Assembly (NCBI GenBank): GCA_020444425.1
Contig: JAHLLB010000011.1
Location: 1 to 64,000 of the forward strand
Direction: 5' to 3'
DNA length: 64,000 nt
Source of the DNA: a bacterium
GTDB lineage: Bacteria; Electryoneota; Electryoneia; Electryoneales; Electryoneaceae
The translations under genes and the position numbers were made by a program. Numbering within the stretch: the stretch's first letter is position 1; each line of letters opens with the position of its first letter. This document shows, piece by piece, positions 1 to 9,900 of this stretch. Below the pieces are notes generated by a model, which was not told the origin of the DNA, searched no databases, and was given only the letters and a program-made list of their open reading frames with translations.

Positions 1-282
1 GGCACCTGTAATGGATCGTTCGATGTGAGGAACATGGCAATCTGACGCCGATTTCCCACTGATACGCCGCATCTGTGCCGACAGGTGTCCCCGGAACCTG
101 CAGATCATCCCTGCTGGCGGAGCCATCAGGGGCACATGCCACCCTGTTTTTTACCGATAACCGATCACCGTGAGGAAGGGGACACTTGGCGGCACCTGTA
201 ATGGATCGTTCGATGTGAGGAACATGGCAATCTGACGCCGATTTCATACTGCTCCGCCGCATCTGTGCCGACAGGTGTCCCC
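1..282. repeat. 92-bp direct repeat, two copies 190 bp apart
   Basis: Positions 1-92 and 191-282 are nearly identical, from GGCACCTGTAATGG to GACAGGTGTCCCC, with only a few differences around 56-63. The spacer between them holds one copy of a 29-bp hairpin repeat (109-137). GTGTCCCC near 85 and GGGGACAC near 178 form an inverted pair. I see no coding potential in 1-464, so this is a repeat-rich intergenic stretch; the left copy starts exactly at the window edge and may extend beyond it. Confidence 0.85.
109..137 (+). repeat. 29-bp REP-like hairpin, copy A
   Basis: The unit runs CCCTG-C-TGGC-GGA-GCCA-T-CAGGG-GCACAT and folds into an imperfect stem with a three-base loop. Related copies lie at 3562-3590 (same strand; loop AAA instead of GGA, stem unchanged) and 3453-3481 (opposite strand). 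Conservation of the stem across copies suggests a mobile palindromic repeat rather than a single-gene regulatory site. Confidence 0.6.
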
Positions 283-464
283 TCTCGATCAAGCCGGTAC
301 AATCGAGGACAAGTGAACGGCTTGACGGTCACCACGACGAAGCCACGGACAGAACCGACGCAGCCTCCCGCATCGAATCACCCTGATCGATCCGTTCACA
401 TGTCCCCCTTTCTACGCCTAGCTTTCAACAGGCCTTCACCTGAATCCCATGGGTTGGAACCTGA

Positions 465-1673
465 ATGGATATTCAAATCGATGAGATTTTCAGTCTGGGT
501 CTCGCCATCCTGATGGGGATACTGGCCGGAAAATTCGCCTACCGGCTGAAGATTCCCCGCGTCACCGGCTACCTCTTGATGGGCCTGTTGATCGGGCCAC
601 ATTTCACAAATCTCATTCCCGAACACGTCGTCCACAACCTGGACGTGATCAACGATATCGCCCTTGGCTTGATTCTGTTCGCGATCGGCAACGAGTTTGA
701 GTGGTCACATCTCAACCGGATCGGAATTGCCAAGCTGTTGCAACTGGCACTGTTCGAAACGCTGGGCGTGCTGGTCTTTGTCAGCGGCGGCTTCATGCTG
801 CTCGGCTACGAACCGGTGATCAGCCTGTTGGTCGGGTCCATCGCCATCGCCACCGCACCCGCCGCAACGCTGCTGGTGGTGCGCGAGTTTCACTCACACG
901 GACCGTTGACGGATCGTCTCCTCGCGCTGGTTGCGGTGAACAACATCCTCGCGATGGGGCTGTTTCGCATCATCTACAGTTTCGTGCATCTCAGCAACGG
1001 CGCGGATTTGACCGCGACCATCCTGCAGCCGATTTATGAAATCGTCGTCTCAGTCGTTCTCGGCATATTGTTGGGCAAGATTCTCGGCTTCTGGGAACGT
1101 CACCTGGACGAACTCCCGGAATTGCTGCTGGTCATCATCGGCGTGATCCTCGTCGGCACCGGACTCGCGCGAATGCTGCAGCTCCCGCCGATGATGGTCG
1201 CGATGGCTGCCGGTGCGACCATCGCCAATTCGTCGTATGTCCACCGTCTGATTTATGTGGAACAGCGCCAGCTCGAACAACCGATCTACATCGCGTTCTT
1301 CGTTCTTGCGGGGTTGTCATTGCACGTGGAGATGTTGCTGCAAATGGGCTTTGCGGGCGTTGTTTACCTGCTGGCGCGATCCGCCGGAAAAATCGGCGGC
1401 ATCTGGCTGGCGGGCCGTGTCACCTCGCAACCGGTGGAGGTGTCCAAATTTCTCGGGATGACGTTGTTATGCCAGGCCGGGGTCGCTATCGGCCTATCTT
1501 ACGAAATCATCGCGGATTACCCGGAGATCGGCCAGATGATCACGACGATTGTGCTGGCCACGGTCATCCTGAATGAGACGGTCGGTCCGTATCTTGTGAA
1601 GCTCGGCTTGAGCATGGCGCATGAGGTACCTGAGGACATCAGCTCGCAGTCGGCTGAAGTCCGATCGTCCTGA
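465..1673 (+). CDS. Cation:proton antiporter (CPA2 / Kef-type membrane domain)
   Basis: Integral membrane protein of 402 residues, consistent with the monovalent cation:proton antiporter-2 family. It has about a dozen hydrophobic helices. The N-terminal stretch (residues 10-90) has the typical pattern GLAILMGILAGKFAYRLKIP, then RVTGYLLMGLLIGP, and LGLILFAIGNEFEW, as in Kef/NhaS3-like exchangers. It lacks the cytoplasmic TrkA-N/KTN nucleotide-binding domain that KefB and KefC carry, so it is the membrane module only. The ATG at 465 directly precedes the first helix; its ribosome binding site is weak. The next gene, a membrane-anchored PTS EIIA-like protein, starts 23 bp downstream on the same strand, so the pair is probably co-transcribed. 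The transported ion (Na+ or K+) cannot be told from sequence. Confidence 0.85.
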   Translation: MDIQIDEIFSLGLAILMGILAGKFAYRLKIPRVTGYLLMGLLIGPHFTNLIPEHVVHNLDVINDIALGLILFAIGNEFEWSHLNRIGIAKLLQLALFETLGVLVFVSGGFMLLGYEPVISLLVGSIAIATAPAATLLVVREFHSHGPLTDRLLALVAVNNILAMGLFRIIYSFVHLSNGADLTATILQPIYEIVVSVVLGILLGKILGFWERHLDELPELLLVIIGVILVGTGLARMLQLPPMMVAMAAGATIANSSYVHRLIYVEQRQLEQPIYIAFFVLAGLSLHVEMLLQMGFAGVVYLLARSAGKIGGIWLAGRVTSQPVEVSKFLGMTLLCQAGVAIGLSYEIIADYPEIGQMITTIVLATVILNETVGPYLVKLGLSMAHEVPEDISSQSAEVRSS

Positions 1674-1696
1674 ACGAACGTTACCCGGAGAATTGA

Positions 1697-2272
1697 GTGG
1701 CGCCGTCCACCCCGAATCCACTGTTGATGGGAATTGCCATCGCTGTCGCCGTGCTGCTGATGGTGGTGATGACGCTGTTGTCACGAACGAGACGCAACCG
1801 TTCGAGCTTCAGCTACCTCACCTCAGCCATGCTCGGCGGGATCGACATTCTGACGTTGCGGAGCCGAACCCGGAATGATGCCATCGACGAACTCGCCAGC
1901 CACGCCGCCGGGGTGTTGCGTTGGCCGGACGAGGACACCATCCGGCGACGGCTGCGGAAACGGGAAGACGAAATGTCGACGGGCCTGGTGCACGGCATCG
2001 CGGTTCCGCACGCGCGCTTTGTCAAGCTGGGACGGTCGCTGGTGATGTTCGCGCGGTCCGTCGACGGAATTGACTGGGACTGTATGGATGGTCAACCAGC
2101 GCGCACCTTCTTCCTGCTGCTTACCCCGGAGGAGGACGAAAAGGCGCAGCTGAAAATGCTCGCCGAACTGAGTTACTGCGCGGAGGACGAAGAGTGCCGG
2201 GCGGTCTTCGAGTCGACTGATGACTGCAAGGAAGTGATCGCCGCGATCCTCAAAGTGGTGAAGTCGAAGTGA
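1697..2272 (+). CDS. Membrane-anchored PTS EIIA (fructose/nitrogen type) domain protein
   Basis: A 191-residue protein with one N-terminal transmembrane helix (about residues 10-28), a basic stop-transfer segment, and a cytoplasmic PTS EIIA type-2 domain (about residues 45-190). The family's phospho-acceptor motif is visible as HGIAVPHAR, with H105 the expected phosphorylated histidine. Translation starts at GTG 1697, chosen because CGGAG lies just upstream and it gives the full helix. No EIIB, EIIC, HPr or EI gene is nearby. A regulatory role is therefore more likely than sugar transport, most plausibly on the CPA2 antiporter encoded immediately upstream, but that is inference from adjacency. 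PtsN-type EIIAs are known to regulate potassium transporters in other bacteria. Confidence 0.8.
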   Translation: MAPSTPNPLLMGIAIAVAVLLMVVMTLLSRTRRNRSSFSYLTSAMLGGIDILTLRSRTRNDAIDELASHAAGVLRWPDEDTIRRRLRKREDEMSTGLVHGIAVPHARFVKLGRSLVMFARSVDGIDWDCMDGQPARTFFLLLTPEEDEKAQLKMLAELSYCAEDEECRAVFESTDDCKEVIAAILKVVKSK

Positions 2273-2390
2273 TCCGCTAGCCCGGTCTCCCTCCCGCCTC
2301 GTAAATCTCAACCCTCCGCTCTCCGGTTTGTGCCAACCCTGCGAAACTTATCTACTTTCCCCCATTCACAACACAATCTGGGGTCTACCG

Positions 2391-3356
2391 ATGGTGCTCA
2401 CCCGTCATCCTGACAATCCGATCATCACCCGTGAATCGATTTCCTCCAGCCTGCCTGAGTTGGACGACGTCAGCTCGGTGTTCAATCCCGGCGCGGTGCT
2501 GGTCGATGGCAAGGTCCACCTGCTGCTGCGCGTGCAGAACCGTGGACGGGAAACTTACCTGCTGCACGCGGTCAGCGACGACGGCGTCCAGTTTGACATC
2601 GATCCGGAACCAGTGGTATTCAAGGGCATCGAGGAGATTTCCTCGCCGGTTTATCACGTTTACGACCCGCGCATTACCAAATTGGACGGCCGCTATTACA
2701 TCATGCTCGCGCTGGACATCCACAACGGCTGCCGTCTCGGGTTGGCGGTGACCGACGATTTCCAGGAGTACAAGTTCCTCGGCATCAAATCGCACATCGA
2801 CAACCGGAATGGTGTCCTGTTCCCGGAACGGATCAACGGGCAGGTGTTCCGGCTCGACCGTCCCAACCATCCGATGGCGGACGGCCCCGGCTCGGGCGAG
2901 ATGATCTGGCTGGTGTCCAGCCGAGATTTCACCCGCTGGATTCCCCACAGCCCGGTGCTGCAGGGACGTCCCCACTTCTGGGACGAGCGCATCGGTGCGG
3001 GCCCGCCACCGGTGAAAACGCGTGACGGCTGGCTGTTGCTGTATCACGGCGTCGCGACCCATTTCTCCAGCTCCAACATCTACCAGGCCGGCGCGGCGCT
3101 GCTGGAGCTTGAGGATCCGTGCAACCTGCTCGCGCGCACCCGCTTCAACATCCTTGAGCCGCGTGAGATGTACGAGCTGGTTGGCCAGGTACCGAATGTC
3201 GTCTTCCCGAGTGGGATGGTGGTCTGGGACACGGACGATGAGGGATTCGCGCTGCCGGACAGCCGTGTGTCGATTTACTACGGCGCGGCAGATACAGTGG
3301 TCGGTCTCGCCGAAACGACAATTGCTGAACTGGTTCGCGCCTGCAGGGAAGCCTAG
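2391..3356 (+). CDS. GH130 family beta-mannoside phosphorylase/hydrolase
   Basis: A 321-residue five-bladed beta-propeller enzyme of glycoside hydrolase family 130, which cleaves beta-mannosides, usually by phosphorolysis (for example Man-beta-1,4-GlcNAc or mannobiose). Visible family hallmarks are FNPGA (residues 31-35), YDPRIT with the conserved proton-donor Asp at 92, NRNGVLFPE, and IGAGPPPVKT followed by GWLLLYHG. There is no signal peptide, so it acts in the cytoplasm. The frame is open upstream to a TTG at 2328, but the ATG at 2391 matches the usual family start (RHPDNPI). It sits upstream of GH38, PNGase F-like and GH20 genes, which favours a role on the beta-mannose of an N-glycan core. 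The exact substrate and GH130 subfamily cannot be read by eye. Confidence 0.85.
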   Translation: MVLTRHPDNPIITRESISSSLPELDDVSSVFNPGAVLVDGKVHLLLRVQNRGRETYLLHAVSDDGVQFDIDPEPVVFKGIEEISSPVYHVYDPRITKLDGRYYIMLALDIHNGCRLGLAVTDDFQEYKFLGIKSHIDNRNGVLFPERINGQVFRLDRPNHPMADGPGSGEMIWLVSSRDFTRWIPHSPVLQGRPHFWDERIGAGPPPVKTRDGWLLLYHGVATHFSSSNIYQAGAALLELEDPCNLLARTRFNILEPREMYELVGQVPNVVFPSGMVVWDTDDEGFALPDSRVSIYYGAADTVVGLAETTIAELVRACREA

Positions 3357-3680
3357 CCCGGATTGGATTGTTGTCTGAGGGGGAATCGGGGTGCTGTCTG
3401 CCCCGACCAGCTTGCTGGTCGGGTATCGGGGAGAGTGCCGCTGTGACGAGTCATGTGCCCCTGCGGACTCCGTCAGCAGGGGTCATCCGCAGCCGGACAA
3501 GCGGACAGACCCGGAACTGAATTTCATGACAAATCGCTTTGTGATTCAAGTGACGGATCAGCCCTGCTGGCAAAGCCATCAGGGGCACATCCCGACGGGT
3601 CATCGGATACCGAATCATGCCCGTGTTGGCTTTGACAACGCGGCACCACGGACGGGGATACCTTTGGAGAGGGTACCAGT
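3357..3680. repeat. Intergenic palindromic repeat cluster
   Basis: No gene is visible in these 324 bp. A perfect hairpin CCCGACCAGC-TT-GCTGGTCGGG lies at 3402-3423. An inverted pair of the 29-bp REP-like unit lies at 3453-3481 (minus orientation) and 3562-3590 (plus orientation; 27 of 29 positions match the copy at 109-137). The arrangement of two REP units facing each other resembles bacterial REP doublets. The 3402 hairpin could also end the upstream GH130 transcript, although no T-tract follows it. Confidence 0.65.
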
Positions 3681-4841
3681 ATGAAGCGAGATCTCACGGT
3701 TTCATGTTCCCTGCTCCTGTTGTCCCTTCTCTTCGTATTCAACACCTCCGCCGAGTTCCCTGTTCCGCAGATCCCGTTTGAATTCCGCACCGCAACAGCA
3801 CCGTCCGTGATCGATTCGCTCACCATTGACGGTCGCGGCGACGAACAAACCTGGCAGCAAATCCCCTGGTCCGACCCGTTCGTTGATATCCGTGGCTTCG
3901 ATTACAACCCGGCGCCGCGCCATGAAACCCGGATCAAAATGGCGTGGGATGACGAGTATTTCTACGTGCTGGCGTGGCTGGAAGAACCGCACTTGTGGGC
4001 GACGTATGACCAGCACGACATGGTGATTTACCACGAGAACGATTTCGAAGTGTTCATCGATCCGGACGGCGACCTGCACAATTATCTCGAACTCGAAATC
4101 AACGCGCTGGGCACGACCTGGGACCTGATGTTGACCAAGCCCTATCGAGACAATGGACGCGCCATCGATTCCTGGGAGATTCCCGGTCTGAAGTCTGCGA
4201 TCCATCTCGACGGCACGCTCAACAACCCCTCAGACACCGATACTGGTTGGGGTGTCGAGCTGGCGATCCCGTGGGATGTCATAAACGAGGTCGACAACAG
4301 GGAGCATTCTCCCGGGCAAACCAGCCCACTCGATCTGCGTGTCAACTTCAGCCGAGTGCAGTGGCAGCTGGAGGTGGTGGACGGGCAATATGTTAAACGC
4401 ACCGATCCGGACACCGGTGATCCGTTGCCGGAAGACAACTGGGTGTGGTCGGCGCAGGGCCTGATCGCGATGCATTACCCGGAACGATGGGGATTCGTGG
4501 GACTGGCTCAGACAACCGTTCAGCCTGATCAATTCTGGCGACAGTCGACGGCTCCGCTTCGCGAGATGGCCTTGAGTGTTTATTACGCTCAGAAACGGTT
4601 TCATGAGGAAAATGATAAGTATACCAGCGATCTGACTGCCCTCAGCCTTCCTGAGACCGTGCCTTATACTCAAATCGAATGGCCACCGGAGATTACAGTG
4701 GTGCGTGAAGGATACCTGGTCGACCTTTATGACAGTTTCGAACGCAGGGGGTTGCGTATCCGCGAGGATGGCTGGCTTCAATACCTGCCCTACCATACTC
4801 AATACAACTTCAAGCCTGTGAAGGGAGTACGCTCACGATGA
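3681..4841 (+). CDS. Exported CBM9-like carbohydrate-binding protein
   Basis: A 386-residue protein with a Sec signal peptide (MKRDLTVSCSLLLLSLLFVF, cleavage near TSAEF) followed by a family 9-like carbohydrate-binding fold (about residues 40-260). Typical marks are SLTIDGRGDEQTWQQ, IKMAWDDEYFYVLAWLEEPH, ENDFEVFIDPDGDLHNYLELEINA and GWGVELAIPW. The C-terminal 120 residues are not recognised. A good ribosome site (GAGGG) lies 8 bp before ATG 3681. It is 25 bp upstream of the symporter gene and starts the catabolic run that continues to 12569. A role in glycan capture in the periplasm or at the surface fits, but no catalytic residues are apparent. Confidence 0.8.
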   Translation: MKRDLTVSCSLLLLSLLFVFNTSAEFPVPQIPFEFRTATAPSVIDSLTIDGRGDEQTWQQIPWSDPFVDIRGFDYNPAPRHETRIKMAWDDEYFYVLAWLEEPHLWATYDQHDMVIYHENDFEVFIDPDGDLHNYLELEINALGTTWDLMLTKPYRDNGRAIDSWEIPGLKSAIHLDGTLNNPSDTDTGWGVELAIPWDVINEVDNREHSPGQTSPLDLRVNFSRVQWQLEVVDGQYVKRTDPDTGDPLPEDNWVWSAQGLIAMHYPERWGFVGLAQTTVQPDQFWRQSTAPLREMALSVYYAQKRFHEENDKYTSDLTALSLPETVPYTQIEWPPEITVVREGYLVDLYDSFERRGLRIREDGWLQYLPYHTQYNFKPVKGVRSR

Positions 4842-4866
4842 CCGCGACGAGTACCGGCGACGGACA

Positions 4867-6900
4867 ATGAACCTTTCCCCTCTCGACTGGACGATCTTTG
4901 GCGGGATGCTGCTGTTTCTGATCCTCAGCATTGTCGCCAGCCGCACGTTGATGAAGTCGGTCGCGGATTTTCTCGCGGCGGGCCGTTCGGCGGGGCGCTA
5001 CCTGCTCGCGGTTTCGTCCGGAATCGCGATGCTCGGCGCGATCACCATCGTCGGCAACCTTGAGATGAACCTGCTCGCCGGGTTTTCGATGACCTGGTGG
5101 GGGATGACGACGAATGTCGTGCTGCTGATCATGATGGTGTTTGGCTGGGTGACCTACCGCTTCCGTCAAACTCGCGCCCTGACCATCGCGCACTTCTTCG
5201 AACTTCGCTACAGCCGGGCGTTTCGCGTCTACGCCGGTATCCTTGCCGCAGTCAGCGGCTTGATCAACTTTGGCATCTTTCCGTCGGTCGGCACACGCTT
5301 CTTCATCTATTTCTGCGGTTTGCCGGACGCCTTCCCGCTGTTCGGCCTGATGATTCCGACCTTCCCGGTGATCATGGCCGGGTTGCTGTCGATCTCGCTG
5401 TACTTCGTCTTCGCCGGTGGCCAGATCGCGGTGATCATCACCGATTTCGTACAGGGTGTGTTCATCAACGTTGTCTTTGTCGCGATCATCCTCTACCTGC
5501 TGACGATCGTCGATTGGGGCTCAATCCAGCAGGCGTTGCAGGGTGCACCGGAAAATGCGTCCCTGATCAACCCGTTCAAGACTGGTCACATCGAAGATTT
5601 CAATTTCTGGTATTTCCTCATCGGCATTTTCGGCGTCTTTTACGGCGCGATGAGCTGGCAGGGGACACAGGGTTACAACGCGTCCGCCCGGAACGCGCAC
5701 GAAGCGAAGATGGCCGGCATGCTAAGCGCCTGGCGTGGCCTGCCGCAGACGCTGATGCTGATGATTGTCCCGATCATCGCGTACACCGTGCTGCATCACG
5801 CCAATTTTGCCGGAATTGCGGACAGTGTCAACGCGGTCGTTGGTGATATCGAGGGCGACGCGATCCAGAGCCAGCTGAAGGTGCCGCTGGTGCTGAGCCA
5901 CCTGTTGCCGGTGGGCTTGATGGGAGCGTTCGCGGCGGTGATGCTGGCGGCGTTCATCAGCACGCACGACTCCTACCTGCACTCGTGGGGCAGCATCATC
6001 GTGCAGGACGTGATCATGCCGTTCCGCAAGCAGCCGTTTACGCCGGAGCAGCACATCAAGGTGTTGCGTTGGACGATCATCGGCGTCGCCATCTTCATCT
6101 TCTTCTTCAGCCTGTTGTTCAAGCAGAGCCAGTACATCTTCCTCTTTTTTGCGATCACTGGCGCAATCTTCGCCGGCGGGTCCGGCGCGGTGATCATCGG
6201 CGGGTTGTACTGGAGTCGCGGCACTACGGCGGCGGCGTGGGCGGCGATGACCATCGGCTCCGGCATAGCAGTCGGCGGGATCATCATCCATCAGCTGGTG
6301 GACGATTTCCCGATCAACGGGCAGATGTTCTGGGCGATCAGCATGGGTGCGGCGTCGGTGCTGTATCTGGTCGTCTCGTTGCTGACCAGCCGTGGCCGGA
6401 AACACAACATGGACAAGCTGCTGCACCGTGGCGAATATGATGACGCCGGCGAGATCCAGCACGTCGACATCGGCCAGAAAAAGATCTGGAAGTTGCTCGG
6501 CATGACCGAGGAATTCACCGCCGGCGACAAGCTCATTTTTGTCATGAATTATGCGTGGACCTTCTTCTGGTTCGCCGCGTTTGTGGTCGGCACGGTCTAC
6601 AACCTGTCGCACGAGGTCAGCGACGAATCGTGGATGACATTCTGGAAGATCTACGTTTACGTGCAGCTGGCGATGGCGTTGGTGGCGATGGTCTGGTTCA
6701 CCGTCGGAGGGGCATTCGACCTGAAAAAGATGGTCCACGCACTGCGCACGATGGTCCGGGACGATTCCGACAGCGGCTTCGTCTCGCGCGAGCTGGATGT
6801 GGCCGCCACCGAGGTGCCGCCGATCGCGAAACCGTCCCCGGTGACCCCGGTGCGCCCGCTGGTTGAACCCCCAAGCGATGAGGCGAACGATGCCCGATAA
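4867..6900 (+). CDS. Sodium:solute symporter (SSS family)
   Basis: A 677-residue inner-membrane protein of the sodium/solute symporter family, with about 14 predicted helices. The N-terminus (LDWTIFGGMLLFLILSIVAS), the segment SVADFLAAGRSAGRYLLAVS and the later GAMSWQGTQGYNASARN are typical of SSS sugar or cofactor carriers. It is longer than the usual 450-550 residues: after the last core helices there is a hydrophilic insert (about 500-560), two more helices, and a proline-rich tail. The stop overlaps the start of the GH38 gene by 11 bp, implying translational coupling. Context suggests it imports a sugar released from mannose- or GlcNAc-containing glycans. The substrate is inferred only. 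Confidence 0.85.
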   Translation: MNLSPLDWTIFGGMLLFLILSIVASRTLMKSVADFLAAGRSAGRYLLAVSSGIAMLGAITIVGNLEMNLLAGFSMTWWGMTTNVVLLIMMVFGWVTYRFRQTRALTIAHFFELRYSRAFRVYAGILAAVSGLINFGIFPSVGTRFFIYFCGLPDAFPLFGLMIPTFPVIMAGLLSISLYFVFAGGQIAVIITDFVQGVFINVVFVAIILYLLTIVDWGSIQQALQGAPENASLINPFKTGHIEDFNFWYFLIGIFGVFYGAMSWQGTQGYNASARNAHEAKMAGMLSAWRGLPQTLMLMIVPIIAYTVLHHANFAGIADSVNAVVGDIEGDAIQSQLKVPLVLSHLLPVGLMGAFAAVMLAAFISTHDSYLHSWGSIIVQDVIMPFRKQPFTPEQHIKVLRWTIIGVAIFIFFFSLLFKQSQYIFLFFAITGAIFAGGSGAVIIGGLYWSRGTTAAAWAAMTIGSGIAVGGIIIHQLVDDFPINGQMFWAISMGAASVLYLVVSLLTSRGRKHNMDKLLHRGEYDDAGEIQHVDIGQKKIWKLLGMTEEFTAGDKLIFVMNYAWTFFWFAAFVVGTVYNLSHEVSDESWMTFWKIYVYVQLAMALVAMVWFTVGGAFDLKKMVHALRTMVRDDSDSGFVSRELDVAATEVPPIAKPSPVTPVRPLVEPPSDEANDAR

Positions 6901-9900
6901 ATTCCAACAGTTGCATCTGACACGGATCGAACGCTTCCGCGATCGCATCGGCAAGCAGATCATCCGGGACACGCGTGCGCTGACCGTTGACTACGCGTTG
7001 ACGGACACCGAATTACCGTTCCCCGAACGCACCACGCTGGACTACAAGCCTCTTTGTGAAGGCGGCACATGGGGCAGCGAATACCAGATGGCGTGGCTGC
7101 ATCTCAGCGGAACTGTCCCGGCGGAGTGGACGGGCAAGCAGGTCGTCGCCCGACTCGACATCGGCGGCGAGGGGCTGGTGTATGACGGCGACGGCAAGAT
7201 GCTGCAGGGTGTCAGCAGCGGGTCCATCTTCGACAAGGATTACGCCCGCGACATCGTGCCGCTGTTTGACACAGCCAGCGGCGGCGAAACGGTTGACTTG
7301 TGGATCGACGCGTCCGCCAATGACCTGTTCGGCCTGATCACCGAGATGGACCCGTCAGCAGAGTCGCCGAAGCGCTACGGCGAGTGGAAAGCGGAACTGA
7401 AGCAGGCCCGTCTCGTGTGGTTCGACACCGAACTCTGGCATTTGTGGATGGACTTGCGGATTGTGCTCGGTCTGATTCGCACGTTACCCGAGGACGGTGT
7501 CCGCCGGGCCCGGCTGATCCGTTGCGGCAGCGAGGCGGTGGATGTGTTCGCTGAAGATCCGGCCAGGGCCTCCGCCGCACGCAACGTGCTGGCGCGGGAA
7601 TTGGGCAAACCGGCTGCGGCGTCCGATTTGAACGCCATTGCCATCGGGCATGCGCACCTCGACACGGCGTGGCTGTGGCCGGTGCGTGAGGGCAAGCGCA
7701 AAGCCGAACGCACCTTCGCCAGCCAGTGTGACCTGATCGAGCGGTACCCGGGCTATGTCTTCGGCGCGTCTCAGCCGCACCAGTACGAGTATGTCCGTGA
7801 TCGCAAGCCTGAATTGTGGGAGCGAGTCAAGTGGCATGTGAACAACGGCGGTTGGGAACCGCTCGGCGGGATGTACACGGAGGCCGACTGCAACCTCGCC
7901 TCGGGCGAAGCGTTGGCGCGGCAACTGCTCTACGGCAAGCGATTCTTCCTCGACGAGTTCGGCGTGGATGTCAAGCACCTGTGGCTGCCGGATGTTTTCG
8001 GCTATTCTGCCGCGCTGCCGCAGTTGCTGAAAAAGGCTGGGATCGATTACTTCATCACGATCAAGATCTCGTGGAACCAGTTCAACAAGTTCCCGCACCA
8101 CACGTTCATCTGGCGCGGCATCGACGGCAGCGAAGTCCTCGCCCATTTCCCGCCCGAGGGCAACTACAACAGCATGCTGGATGCCGAATATCTCGTGCCC
8201 GGCCGGGACGCGTTCAAGGAAAAGGATCGCGTTGATGTGTTCTTGAGCAGCTTCGGGGTCGGGGACGGTGGCGGCGGTCCATTGCCGGAAACCATCGAGT
8301 ACGGCAAACGGCTGGCAAACACCGAAGGCGCACCGCGTGTTCGTTTTGGCCGGGTGGCGGAGTTCTTCGACGAACTGGAAACGTACCGTGACCAGCTCGA
8401 CCGCTGGTCCGGAGAGCTGTACCTCGAGTTACACCGGGGTACGTTGACCACGCAGGCCAAGGTCAAGCGCGGCAACCGCAAGTTGGAGTATCTGCTACAG
8501 GCAACCGAGATGCTGCACGCCTTCCTGCCGCTCAGCGACTACCCGGCGAAAGAGCTGACAGACGCATGGAAAACGCTGTTGATCAACCAGTTCCACGACA
8601 TCCTGCCCGGGTCGTCGGTGACGGAGACGTATCGGGTTACGGTCGCTGAATACCGGAAGATCGAGAACACCTGCCATCAGCTTGCGAACGCCGCACTGAG
8701 AAAGCTGCACGCCGTTGAGGACAACTACTTGACGGTTTTCAATCCGCATTCAGCGATGTTTGAAGGCGCCGTTGAGCTCCCGGTAGAGCTGAAGGGAAAC
8801 TCATTGGTCGGCGAATACCCAACCAGAGACGGTAATATGGATAGGGTCCGTTTCCCTATCCAGCGTTTTGGAGGTAGAATCTGGACTTATCTGTCGTGGG
8901 TGCGCCCGTTCCGACTAGTGAGTTTGGAGGTATCGCCGGTACAGGCCGATTACATTGAATTCACTCACGAATACAACAAATGCCGGGAAACCGCCGCACT
9001 CGTTTTAAAAAACGATTCTGCGTGCTACGGCTTTAACGAACAAGGCCGGTTGATTGCCGCTCAACTAGGCTTCCAGCGTCATGAGCACCAGGCGCTTTTC
9101 GATTATTCCTGGAACGCCATCCCGGAAGGTACCGAGGGCAACCGTTTCCTGCTCTTCGCCGACCGTCCAAATGACTGGGACGCGTGGGACGTTGACCTCT
9201 TCTACGAGAGCAACCTGCTCGGCGAAGCGGAGTGTGTCGGATATGAATCGCTTGGCACGGGGTCGGTCGGGTCAGGAATCCGGTTTACCTACCAGTGGAA
9301 CCAGTCGACGATTGTTCAGGATGTCATCCTCTTCCGTGAATCGCGAGAACTCCGCTTCATCACACGTGTTGACTGGCGCGAAGATCACACAATGCTGCGT
9401 GTCAACTTCCCGGTGAATGTGAAGACAGACCGCGCGGCGTTCGACATTCAGTACGGGCATGTCTTCCGTCCGACGCACCGCAACACATCGTGGGACAAGG
9501 CCCGTTTCGAATCTGCCGCTCACCGGTATGTCGATCTGTCGGAGCAGGATCGCGGTGTCGCCTTGCTCAACGATTGCAAGTACGGGCACGGTGTCCATGA
9601 CAACGTGATCAGTCTCAACTTGCTGCGTTCACCCAGCTATCCAGATCCGGACGCTGACCGTGGTCAACACGAGTTCACGTACTCGCTGTACCCACACGAA
9701 GGTGATCTGGTCCGTTCGGATGTCATTGAGCGCGCGGCCTGCCTCAACCAGCCGCTGCTGGTCTGGCCGGGGATGAAGGTTGAACCGCAGGAGCTGCCGT
9801 TCACGTTGTCGGGCAAGGGTTTGAGCTTGTCCACGATCAAGCGGGGAGAGGATGGGGACGCGTGGATCGTAAGAATTGTGGAAACACGCGGACGGCTCAG

